The notes beneath the pieces are model-generated. The model made no database searches. It had not been told where the DNA came from and saw only the letters and a list, made by a program, of their open reading frames with translations. This document shows, piece by piece, positions 1 through 6,943 of a DNA stretch of 16,395 nt (positions are counted from its first letter, which is position 1; the number at the start of each line of letters is the position of its first letter). A program made the position numbers and the translations under genes. Origin of the DNA: Thiobacter sp964445085 (GTDB taxonomy: Bacteria > Pseudomonadota > Gammaproteobacteria > Burkholderiales > Thiobacteraceae); the NCBI GenBank assembly GCA_964445085.1, contig CAYUJV010000059.1:1-16395 (forward strand), given 5' to 3'.

Positions 1-910
1 CCGGCGTCTCGCTCCGGCAGCGCTCCCAGGCGTAGTCGCAGCGCTCGGCAAAGCGGCAGCCCTGGAACGGCGCGTCCAGCCGCGGCACCATGCCCTTGAT
101 CACCGCCAGCGCCGCGCCGCGGCGGGCCATGCTGGGCAGCGACGCGAACAGCTTCTGCGAATAGGGATGGCGCGGGTCGCGGAAGAAATCGTCGCGCGCG
201 GCCGTCTCCACGATCTCGCCGGCGTACATCACCGCCACCCGCTGGGCGATGTCGGACACGACGCCCAGGTCGTGGGTGATGAACAGCATGGCCATGCCGT
301 TCCTGCGCTGCAGCTCCCGCAGCAGCTCCAGCACCTGGGCCTGGATGGTCACGTCGAGCGCGGTGGTGGGCTCGTCGGCGATGAGCAGTTCCGGCTCGCA
401 GGCGAGCGCGATGGCGATCATCACGCGCTGCTTCATGCCGCCGGAAAGCTGGTGCGGATAGGCATCGTGCGTGCGGGCGGGGTCCGGGATGCCCACCGCG
501 TCCAGCAGCTCCAGCACCCGCCGGCGCAGCGCTTCACCCGTCAGCCGCTGGTGCTGCACCAGCGGCTCGGCGACTTGCTGGCCGACGCTGAGCACCGGGT
601 TGAGGCTGGTCATGGGCTCCTGAAAGATCATGGCGATCTTCGCGCCGCGCACGCGGCGCATCGCCACCTCGGGCAAGCTCAGCAGGTCTTCGCCGTGCAG
701 GCGCACCGCGCCGCCGACGACGCGTCCCGCCGGCGGCAGCAGCTGCAGCAGCGACAGCGCCGTGACCGACTTGCCGCACCCGGACTCGCCGAGCAGCGCC
801 AGGGTCTCGCCGCGCTCGATGGAAAAACTCACCGCATCCACCGCGCGCAGGCTGCGCTTGCCGGCACTGAAGTGAACCCTGAGATTTTCGACGTCAAGCA
901 AGCTGCTCAT
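1..910 (-). CDS. Peptide-type ABC transporter ATP-binding protein (OppD/DppD/YejF family), C-terminus cut by window edge
   Basis: This is the cytoplasmic ATPase that would power the importer encoded upstream. About 303 residues are visible, starting MSSLLDVENL. Walker A is GESGCGKS (residues 41-48), followed by a Q-loop in IFQEPMTSLNP, the signature LSGGMKQR, Walker B with LLIADEP, and the switch histidine in ITHD. The Oligo_HPY-type tail begins at HPYSQKLF and carries the spaced cysteines of CRFAERCDYAWERC. In some DppD-type ATPases such cysteines bind an iron-sulfur cluster. The ATG at 908-910 has only a weak AGG ribosome site, seven bases upstream. The gene is separated from permease C by 145 bases that contain an inverted repeat. 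Because the 3' end is missing, I cannot tell a single-domain OppD-like protein from the first half of a fused YejF-like one. The peptide substrate is inferred from the family. Confidence 0.93.
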   Translation of the reverse strand, partial: MSSLLDVENLRVHFSAGKRSLRAVDAVSFSIERGETLALLGESGCGKSVTALSLLQLLPPAGRVVGGAVRLHGEDLLSLPEVAMRRVRGAKIAMIFQEPMTSLNPVLSVGQQVAEPLVQHQRLTGEALRRRVLELLDAVGIPDPARTHDAYPHQLSGGMKQRVMIAIALACEPELLIADEPTTALDVTIQAQVLELLRELQRRNGMAMLFITHDLGVVSDIAQRVAVMYAGEIVETAARDDFFRDPRHPYSQKLFASLPSMARRGAALAVIKGMVPRLDAPFQGCRFAERCDYAWERCRSETP

Positions 911-924
911 AGGAAAGCCTGAAA

Positions 925-1035
925 CGCAGAGGGCGCGGAGGTCACGGAGGAAAATCCTGGCTCGATCCGGTCAGCCAGCTTAGCCGGGCTGACACGACAA
1001 GCCATCCTTGCCCCTGACTCTCCGCACCCTCTGCG
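925..1035. repeat. Imperfect inverted repeat element between permease C and ATPase genes
   Basis: The arms CGCAGAGGGCGCGGAG (925-940) and CTCCGCACCCTCTGCG (1020-1035) are reverse complements with one mismatch out of 16. They enclose about 79 bases. Inside lies a second inverted pair, TCAGCC (971-976) and GGCTGA (987-992). The purine-rich arm, continuing as GTCACGGAGG, resembles a dispersed GCAGAGG/CGGAGG-type intergenic repeat seen in several environmental proteobacteria. That resemblance is from memory. It is the only sizeable gap in an otherwise packed operon. It could be a REP/MITE-like insertion, or an RNA structure that lowers ATPase expression relative to the permeases. Confidence 0.6.
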
Positions 1036-1055
1036 ATTATTGCTTTGCATTTTGT

Positions 1056-2459
1056 TCAGATCACCCGAGGGTCGAAGGCGTCGCGCACCGCGTCGGCGAA
1101 CAGGTTCGCCGCCAGCACCAGCACGAACATGAAGGCGAAGGCCGCCGCGAGCAGCCACCAGACGATGGGGTCGCGCGCCAGCTCCAGTCGCGCGCCGTTG
1201 ATCATGTTGCCCCAACTCTGCATGGACGGATCGACGCCGACGCCGACGTAGGCCAGCACCGCCTCCGCCAGGACCAGGCCGCTGAATTCCAGGGTGATGG
1301 TGATGAGCACGATATGCATGACGTTGGGCAGGACGTGGCGCGCCATGATGCGCACCGAGCGCACGCCGAAGGCTTCCGCCGCCTGCACGTAGTCCATCTC
1401 GCGCAGCTTGAGGGTCTCGGCGCGCAGCAGCCGGCACAGGCTGGTCCAGCTGGTGATGCCGAGGATCATGCACAGGAACAGCAGGCGCAGGTCGGCGCGT
1501 TCGACCAGGGTGAGATCCGGCACGCGATCCATGTGCACCTGCAGCACGAGCACCGCCGCGGCGATGAGCAGCACCCCCGGAATGGAATTGAGGGTGGTGT
1601 ACAGATACTGGATGACATCGTCCACCCAGCCGCGGAAATACCCGGCCATCACCCCCAGCGCCAAGGCAAACGGCAGCATCACCAGGGTGGTGAGGGTGCC
1701 GATGACGAGGCCGGTACGGATGCTCTTCAGGGACAGATAGAACACGTCCTGTCCGACCTTGTCGGTGCCGAAGATGTGGTAGAGCGGCGCCCACTGCACC
1801 GCCAGCAGCGTCGCCCACAGGACGCAGCCGAAGGTCACCAGCATGGCGCGCCAGGGCAGCTCGGTCTGGCCGCGGGCGATCTGCGCCAGCGCCTGCGTCA
1901 CGCGGCCGCGCTGCGCCCGCGCCAGGCGCCATGCCACGAACACCGCCGCGGCGCACCACGCCAGCAGCGCGAGCAGCGTCCCGTACACGCCGCGCTGGAA
2001 AATGTCGGCACCGCGCCGGGCGAGGTCGTTGCCAAGATGCGCCGCGCCGTATTTCAGCCGCGGGAAGACGCGCACCACCCGCCCGTCCGCCTGCTGCACG
2101 GTTTCCATGGAATAGAGATGGGTCGCGAATGGCGCGGAGTAGGTCTTTTCCTTGTGCTCGCGCAGGGGCAGCACGACGCGGTCGAGCAGGCTCAACACCT
2201 CCGGCGCGAACTGCCGGGGCTCGCCCGGTTTCTGATCGTCCAGGGGCAGGCGGAAATGCACCGAGTCCAGCAGCCCCACGATGACGAAGGCCGCCAGCAC
2301 CACCGCCGCCGCCATGGCGCCGGGACGCCGCGCCAATTTGCGCCATGGCGCGGCCAGATGCTCGGCGCGCGACGCACGCCAGGCATACAGACCGATCACG
2401 ACCAGCAGGAGGTAGATCAGCAGGTCGGTCCACAGGAACACGGGCTGGAACGGCATCAT
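1056..2459 (-). CDS. Peptide-type ABC transporter permease, OppC/DppC/YejE-like, with enlarged periplasmic segment
   Basis: This is the second inner-membrane permease of the importer, 467 residues, starting MMPFQPVFLW. Its ATG overlaps the upstream permease stop codon in an ATGA arrangement, which fixes the start and implies translational coupling. There are two N-terminal hydrophobic segments (about residues 10-25 and 48-64). A long polar stretch follows (about 65-160), and a further hydrophobic segment lies near 160-180. The conserved permease core occupies the C-terminal half. The EAA-type loop that docks on the ATPase is visible as EMDYVQAAEAFGVRSVRIMARH. The protein ends with the family-typical DAFDPRVI. 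OppC-type permeases are usually near 300 residues, so roughly 150 extra residues precede the core, as in some YejE-like proteins. The pairing with the next gene upstream is clear. The substrate is not. Confidence 0.92.
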   Translation of the reverse strand: MMPFQPVFLWTDLLIYLLLVVIGLYAWRASRAEHLAAPWRKLARRPGAMAAAVVLAAFVIVGLLDSVHFRLPLDDQKPGEPRQFAPEVLSLLDRVVLPLREHKEKTYSAPFATHLYSMETVQQADGRVVRVFPRLKYGAAHLGNDLARRGADIFQRGVYGTLLALLAWCAAAVFVAWRLARAQRGRVTQALAQIARGQTELPWRAMLVTFGCVLWATLLAVQWAPLYHIFGTDKVGQDVFYLSLKSIRTGLVIGTLTTLVMLPFALALGVMAGYFRGWVDDVIQYLYTTLNSIPGVLLIAAAVLVLQVHMDRVPDLTLVERADLRLLFLCMILGITSWTSLCRLLRAETLKLREMDYVQAAEAFGVRSVRIMARHVLPNVMHIVLITITLEFSGLVLAEAVLAYVGVGVDPSMQSWGNMINGARLELARDPIVWWLLAAAFAFMFVLVLAANLFADAVRDAFDPRVI

Positions 2460-3433
2460 GACAGGCGTATCCGCGGATCGACCAGGGTGTAGGAGATGTC
2501 GGTCAACAGCAGGCCGACGATGTAGAGCGCCGAGCCGAGGAACACCATGGCGTGCACGATGGCGAAGTCCTGGTGGCGGATGGCGTCGATGGTGTAGCTG
2601 CCCAGGCCCGGGATGCCGAAGAAGGATTCCGAGATCAGGCTGCCCATGAACAGGGTCGGGATCACCACCACCGCGCCGGTGAGAATGGGGATCATGCCGT
2701 TCTTCAGCACGTGGCGGAACAGCACCACCGATTCCGCGAGGCCCTTGGCGCGCGCGGTGCGCACGTAGTCCTTGCCGATCTCCTCCAGGAAGATCGTGCG
2801 GTACCAGCGCGTGCCGCCGCCGATGCCGCTGATCACGCCGATGGCCACCGGCAGCACCAGGAACTTGAACGCATCCAGCCCGCCCTGATAGCCGGAGATC
2901 GGCACCAGATGGAGCAGCTTGCTCACCAGGAACTGGCCGCCGATGATGTAGAACAGCCCGGAAATGGACATCATGGCGACGCACAGCACGACACCCGCGG
3001 CATCCAGGTAGGTCCCGCGGAAAAAGGCCAGGATCAGGGCAAAGGTGATGTTGACCAGCAGCCCCAGCACGAACACCGGCAGCGCCAACGCCAGGCTGGG
3101 CCACATGCGGGTCTTGATCTCGTTGCCGATGTCGCGGCCGTCGTCCGCCGCGCCGAATCTGAAGGCGAACATCGGCACCGAGCGGGTGGCGAAAATCGTG
3201 TCGGTGAACTTGGCCGACCCCGCCGCGCCGGCATTGAAGAACAGCGGCTTGTCATAGCCGTGCTCGGCCTTCCAGCGGGCGATGGCCTCGGGCGTGACGT
3301 GCTTCATGCCGAGCTGCAGCCGCGCCATGTCGTCCGGCGTGTTGACCGCGAAGAACAGCGCGAAGATCAGCACGTTCACGCCGATCAGGATCGGGATGGC
3401 GTAGAGCACGCGACGGATGATGTAGGCGAGCAT
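2456..3433 (-). CDS. Peptide-type ABC transporter permease, OppB/DppB/YejB-like
   Basis: This is the first inner-membrane permease of the importer, 325 residues, close to the family norm. It begins with the typical MLAYIIRRVLYAIPILIGV first membrane helix. About six hydrophobic segments follow. The ATPase-docking loop EEIGKDYVRTARAKGLAESV is followed by the usual VLFRHVLKNGMIPIL, and the protein ends SYTLVDPRIRLS, as OppB-class proteins do. A periplasmic segment of about 70 residues lies between helices 1 and 2. The ATG at 3431-3433 follows the substrate-binding protein stop codon with no spacer. The stop codon overlaps the start of the next permease. Both junctions suggest one polycistronic message with coupled translation. 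Confidence 0.94.
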   Translation of the reverse strand: MLAYIIRRVLYAIPILIGVNVLIFALFFAVNTPDDMARLQLGMKHVTPEAIARWKAEHGYDKPLFFNAGAAGSAKFTDTIFATRSVPMFAFRFGAADDGRDIGNEIKTRMWPSLALALPVFVLGLLVNITFALILAFFRGTYLDAAGVVLCVAMMSISGLFYIIGGQFLVSKLLHLVPISGYQGGLDAFKFLVLPVAIGVISGIGGGTRWYRTIFLEEIGKDYVRTARAKGLAESVVLFRHVLKNGMIPILTGAVVVIPTLFMGSLISESFFGIPGLGSYTIDAIRHQDFAIVHAMVFLGSALYIVGLLLTDISYTLVDPRIRLS

Positions 3434-5614
3434 CTAGAACTTGCCCCCCGCGGACGGCGCGCGATGTTCGCGCCGCCAGTAGTTCCACCCCGCCGGGATC
3501 AGCACCGCCAGCAGTCCCAGTGCCAGGACGGCAACCGGCCACAGCACCGGCCGGTTCCATTGCTCGCGCAGCCGCTCGCGCAGGGTCGGGTCCACGCGCA
3601 GGTATTTCAGGCCGTTGTTGGCCATGAGATTGGGCTTGGCGTTGTGCAGCCAGCCGTGATAGAGGCCGTAGGCCTGCGGGTAGTAGCCCCACACCCAGGG
3701 CGCATCGCGGCGCGCGATGTCGACCATCCGGTCGATCAACTGCTGCCGCTCCGGGCCGTTGTCCATGTTCTTCATCTGCTCGAACAGGCGGTCGAATTCC
3801 GGGTTCTCGTAGTTGGCGGCATTCTCGCCGCCGCCGCTCACCTTGCCGTTCGGCCCGTAGAGCAGGAACAGGAAATTCTCCGGGTCCGGGTAGTCGGCGT
3901 TCCAGCCCCATTCGAAGATCTGGGCCGTGCCCTTGCGCATCTTGTCCTGGAAGCGGTTGTAGTCGGTGGCGCGAATCACCAGCTCGATGTCGAGCTTGCG
4001 GAACTGCTTGACCAGCCATTCCAGGCGCGACTTGGCATCCGCGCCCGTGGCCGCGGTGTCGAAGTTGAGCACCAGCGGCTTGCCGGTCACCGCGTCGCGG
4101 CCGTTGGGATAACCCGCCTCCGCCAACAGGCGCCGGGCTTCCGCGATCGGCTTGCGCCGGGCATGGTCGCCCACCCAGTCGTACAGGTAGGGATTGATGC
4201 CGGCCTCGCCCTCGCGGTAGCCGAAGATGCCGGGCGGAATCGGGCCCTGGGCCGGGATGCCGCGGCCATTGCTGAAGATGGAGATGCGCTCCTCGTAATC
4301 CACGGCAATGGAAATGGCCTGGCGCAGCTTGCGCGCGCGCTCGCCCAGGCCGCCCACCACCGGGTCCTGCATGTTGAAGCCCATGTAGCTGATGGTGGCC
4401 ATGACGGTGCTCACCAGCTGGATGCCCTTTTTCTTCAGGTCGTCGGTGAGTGCGGCATCGCCGGTGGCGCCGATGCGGATCGCCTGGTCGAAAGTGTCGG
4501 AGCTGATGCCGGAACTGTCGTAGTAGCCCTGCAGGAATTTGTTCCAGTACGGAATGTCCTCCTTCTCCAGGCTGAACACCGCCTTGTCGATGAAGGGCAG
4601 CGGCTTGCCCGCGTCGCGCAGCAGGCCATGCTCCCGGTCGCCGGGCTCGCCTTCGCTCGGATAGCGCTCGCCGTGGAAATTGGGATTGCGTTCCAGCACC
4701 ATGCGCTGGTTGGGGTCGTTCACCGTCAGCATGTAAGGGCCGGTGCCCACCGGGAACCAGTCGAGCACGAGATTCTTTTCCGCCATGCCGGGCTGGCTGT
4801 AGAACCTATCCACCTCCCACGGCACCGGCGCGAAGAACGGCATCGCCAGCCAGTAGACAAACTGCGGATACTTGCCTTTGAGGGTCACGCGGTAGGTATA
4901 GCGGTCCACCACCTGCGCGCCCGCCAGCGGATACTGGTTCAGGTCGAGATAGCCTTCGCCGCCATTGGCGCGGCGCGCCTGCTGCACCTTCGCCAGCAAC
5001 GCGCCGTATTCCTTCAGCCCGACGATGTATTCGCTCATCAGGCCGAAAATCGGCGAATTCAGCGCCGGATGGGCCAGCCGCTTGATCTCGTAGACATAGT
5101 CGTCGGCGGTCAGTTCGCGCGTGCCGGTGTGCGGGAAGTCGGCCAGGGACTGCACCCGCGCGACCTCCTCCCGCGTCAGGTTGGCATAGCGGAGATGGCC
5201 CGCAGCGTCGCGCGCAAAAGCAGGGTGCGGCTGGTAGCGGATGCCCGGCTGGATGTGGATCTCGTACACGCTGTAGGCGATGCGCGCCACCGGCGCGTCC
5301 GCCGGCAGCGGCTTGCCCGCCGCATCCAGATAGCGCGGCCTGGGCACCTCGGTCGCGGTGGCCGGGATCAGCGTGTAGGGGCGCTTGAGATAGTGGTACT
5401 GCAGCGGCGGCTCGTAGATCTGGCCGATGAACTCCACTTCGTTCGAGCTGTAGGAGCGCGCCGGGTCGAGATGCTTGGGCCGCTCGGAAAAGGCGGCGTA
5501 GCGGATGTTCTGGCCGCGCTCGGACACGGGATAGGGATCGTTCCACGGCGTCTTGCCGCAGCCCGCGAGCATGAGGACGAGCAGCAGGAAATACAGTGAG
5601 CGCGACGCAGTCAT
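3434..5614 (-). CDS. Peptide-type ABC transporter substrate-binding lipoprotein (SBP_bac_5 family) with C-terminal membrane helix
   Basis: This is the periplasmic binding component of the importer. I start it at the ATG at 5612-5614 because this gives a clean lipoprotein signal: MTASRSLYFLLLVLMLAGC, with lipobox LAGC and Cys19 as the lipidated residue. A longer reading from 5683 would put a polar tail before the signal and run into the fabI promoter. The protein is 726 residues, against about 540-600 for OppA or YejA. SBP_bac_5 features include AFSERPKHLDPARSY near the N-terminus and IRYQPHPAF, GTGPYML and FEWGWNADYPDPENFL further on. A hydrophobic helix (about 690-712) near the C-terminus is followed by positively charged RRE, which suggests a second membrane anchor. 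It is first in the operon and divergent from fabI. Peptide binding is inferred from the family. Confidence 0.93.
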   Translation of the reverse strand: MTASRSLYFLLLVLMLAGCGKTPWNDPYPVSERGQNIRYAAFSERPKHLDPARSYSSNEVEFIGQIYEPPLQYHYLKRPYTLIPATATEVPRPRYLDAAGKPLPADAPVARIAYSVYEIHIQPGIRYQPHPAFARDAAGHLRYANLTREEVARVQSLADFPHTGTRELTADDYVYEIKRLAHPALNSPIFGLMSEYIVGLKEYGALLAKVQQARRANGGEGYLDLNQYPLAGAQVVDRYTYRVTLKGKYPQFVYWLAMPFFAPVPWEVDRFYSQPGMAEKNLVLDWFPVGTGPYMLTVNDPNQRMVLERNPNFHGERYPSEGEPGDREHGLLRDAGKPLPFIDKAVFSLEKEDIPYWNKFLQGYYDSSGISSDTFDQAIRIGATGDAALTDDLKKKGIQLVSTVMATISYMGFNMQDPVVGGLGERARKLRQAISIAVDYEERISIFSNGRGIPAQGPIPPGIFGYREGEAGINPYLYDWVGDHARRKPIAEARRLLAEAGYPNGRDAVTGKPLVLNFDTAATGADAKSRLEWLVKQFRKLDIELVIRATDYNRFQDKMRKGTAQIFEWGWNADYPDPENFLFLLYGPNGKVSGGGENAANYENPEFDRLFEQMKNMDNGPERQQLIDRMVDIARRDAPWVWGYYPQAYGLYHGWLHNAKPNLMANNGLKYLRVDPTLRERLREQWNRPVLWPVAVLALGLLAVLIPAGWNYWRREHRAPSAGGKF

Positions 5615-5641
5615 CGCCCGCAAGTTTAGCCCAATTCGCCA

Positions 5642-5671
5642 TTCGGAAGGGCTCCCGCCTTGCTTTATAAT
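5642..5671 (+). promoter_or_regulatory. Probable fabI promoter in the divergent importer/fabI region
   Basis: A perfect -10 box TATAAT lies at 5666-5671, with a poor -35 candidate TTCGGA at 5642-5647 (18-base spacer). It sits 45 bases upstream of the fabI ATG. On the opposite strand the same bases read TATAAA (complement of 5664-5669), with TTGTTG 15 bases upstream, so the divergent importer operon could use an overlapping -10. The fabI side is likely. The minus-strand side is a guess. Confidence 0.5.
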
Positions 5672-5715
5672 GGCGGACTTCATGCAACAACCCCCGACCG
5701 GGAAAAGGACTGACC

Positions 5716-6495
5716 ATGGGCTTTCTTGCGGGCAAACGCATTCTCGTCACCGGCATGCTCTCCAACCGATCCATCGCCTACGGCATCGCCCAGGCCTGCC
5801 AGCGCGAGGGCGCAGAACTGGCCTTCACCTACCAGGGCGAGCGCACCCGGGAACGGGTCCTGGACCTGGCCGGGGACTTCGGCTCGAAGCTGGTGTTCGA
5901 GTGCGACGTGGCCTCGGACGAGCAGATCGAGAAGGTGTTCGCCGACCTGAGGCAGCACTGGGACGGCCTCGACAGCATCGTGCACTCCGTGGCTTTCGTG
6001 CCCAAGCAGGCGCTGGCGGGGGATTATCTGAGCGCGGTCAACCGTGAATATTTCCGCATCGCCCACGACATCAGCTCCTACAGCTTCACCGCCCTCGCCA
6101 AGGCCGCCCTGCCGATGATGGAAGGCCGCCGCGGTTCGCTGCTCACCCTCTCCTACCTGGGCGCGATCCGCTCGGTGGCCAACTACAACGTGATGGGCCT
6201 GGCCAAGGCCAGCCTGGAGTCCAGCGTGTATTACCTCGCGCAGAGCCTGGGCCCCAAGGGCATTCGCGTGAACGCGATCTCCGCCGGGCCGATCAAGACC
6301 CTGGCCGCCTCGGGCATCACCGACTTCAACAAGATTCTGGACTACGTGGAACACAATGCCCCGCTGCGCCGCAACGTCACCATCGAGGAAGTGGGCAATG
6401 CCGCGGCCTTCCTGATGAGCGACCTGGCCTCGGGCATCACCGGCGAGATCACCTACGTCGACGGCGGCTTCAACACGACCGTGGGCGCCGGCTAA
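5716..6495 (+). CDS. fabI: Enoyl-[acyl-carrier-protein] reductase (NADH), FabI
   Basis: FabI catalyses the last reductive step of each fatty acid elongation cycle: trans-2-enoyl-ACP is reduced to acyl-ACP with NADH in the cytoplasm. The protein is 259 residues, near the E. coli length of 262, and opens MGFLAGKRILVTGMLSNRSIAYGIA with the FabI-type nucleotide-binding glycine region. The catalytic residues are Tyr147, Tyr157 and Lys164 (YLGAIRSVANYNVMGLAK), matching E. coli Tyr146, Tyr156 and Lys163. The conserved AISAGPIKTLAASGI loop that closes over substrate is present, and the protein ends near YVDGGFNTT. An AAGGA ribosome site six bases before the ATG supports the start. Residue 93 is Ala (HSVAF) where E. 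coli has Gly. The gene appears monocistronic, with a GC hairpin and 123 bases before the next gene. Confidence 0.97.
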   Translation: MGFLAGKRILVTGMLSNRSIAYGIAQACQREGAELAFTYQGERTRERVLDLAGDFGSKLVFECDVASDEQIEKVFADLRQHWDGLDSIVHSVAFVPKQALAGDYLSAVNREYFRIAHDISSYSFTALAKAALPMMEGRRGSLLTLSYLGAIRSVANYNVMGLAKASLESSVYYLAQSLGPKGIRVNAISAGPIKTLAASGITDFNKILDYVEHNAPLRRNVTIEEVGNAAAFLMSDLASGITGEITYVDGGFNTTVGAG

Positions 6496-6523
6496 GCAAC
6501 GGCTGCAAGCGGGAGCCGGCCGG

Positions 6524-6545
6524 CGCGCGGGGCATCCCCCGCGCG
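6524..6545 (+). terminator. GC-rich hairpin after fabI, possible terminator
   Basis: CGCGCGGGG (6524-6532) and CCCCGCGCG (6537-6545) form a perfect 9-bp stem with a CATC loop, 29 bases after the fabI stop. No U-tract follows (GGTGCTAAATT), so it is not a textbook intrinsic terminator. It may be a pause site, an RNA-stabilising end, or a rho-assisted stop. Confidence 0.35.
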
Positions 6546-6550
6546 GGTGC

Positions 6551-6577
6551 TAAATTCGCGCCCGATTCTGCCGCTAT
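6551..6577 (+). promoter_or_regulatory. Weak sigma-28 (FliA)-like promoter before the STAS gene
   Basis: TAAATTCG (6551-6558), then exactly 11 bases, then GCCGCTAT (6570-6577). Against the E. coli FliA consensus TAAAGTTT-N11-GCCGATAA this is 5/8 and 6/8. The right half lies in a small palindrome, CCGCT-ATA-AGCGG (6571-6583), which could instead be an operator. An alternative sigma-70 -10 reading (TATAAG at 6575-6580) has no good -35. Evidence is modest but is strengthened by the better FliA-like site before cheR. Confidence 0.35.
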
Positions 6578-6618
6578 AAGCGGTCATTCCAGCCATTTTC
6601 CCCGCAGGGAGCAAGCGA

Positions 6619-6930
6619 ATGACCGCCACGGTACACAACCAGATCGCCGCCGGCCGGGCCACATTGGCCGTGGCCGGGCGCTTCGACTTCAGCATCCACC
6701 GGGATTTCCGCCACAACTACGAGGAAATCCTCGGCACGCCGGGCGTCCGGCATCTGGACGTGGACCTGTCCCGGGTCGAATACATCGACAGCTCCGCCCT
6801 GGGCATGCTGCTTCTGCTGCGGGAAAAGGCTGGCGGCCGCAGCATCGGAATCAGGCTCACCAACGCCGGCGGCGCCGTGCGCCAGGTGCTGGAGGTGGCG
6901 AACTTCGGCCGCCTGTTTGAGATCGTCTGA
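6619..6930 (+). CDS. STAS-domain anti-sigma-factor antagonist, HsbA/SpoIIAA-like
   Basis: This is a 103-residue single-domain STAS protein, typical of anti-anti-sigma factors that bind a partner in one phosphorylation state and release it in the other. The diagnostic motif is VEYIDSSALGMLLLL. Within it Ser58-Ser59 align with the SpoIIAA phosphorylation region, Ser59 being the likelier target. A further family feature is the conserved strand HLDVDLSRV before the motif. AGGGAG (6606-6611) is a good ribosome site seven bases before the ATG. The next gene, thirteen bases downstream, encodes both a PP2C phosphatase and an RsbW-like kinase, so it can be expected to dephosphorylate and phosphorylate this protein. 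The pair matches HsbA with HsbR in P. aeruginosa, where HsbA acts on FlgM. Function is inferred from domain and context. Confidence 0.9.
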   Translation: MTATVHNQIAAGRATLAVAGRFDFSIHRDFRHNYEEILGTPGVRHLDVDLSRVEYIDSSALGMLLLLREKAGGRSIGIRLTNAGGAVRQVLEVANFGRLFEIV

Positions 6931-6943
6931 ACCCGCCTGCCCG

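Noticed and set aside
907..2433. 508-residue minus-strand frame overlapping permease C in another frame
   Set aside because: The overlapping frame encodes a clear permease with an EAA loop; this one reads as Arg/Gly/Ala-rich noise.
2552..5599. 1015-residue open frame on the plus strand opposite the importer genes
   Set aside because: It is antisense to three well-supported ABC transporter genes, is rich in His, Arg, Gln and Ala as GC-rich antisense frames are, and has no recognisable domain.
5615..5683. 23-residue N-terminal extension of the substrate-binding protein
   Set aside because: It would precede a complete lipoprotein signal peptide with polar residues and run through the fabI promoter region.
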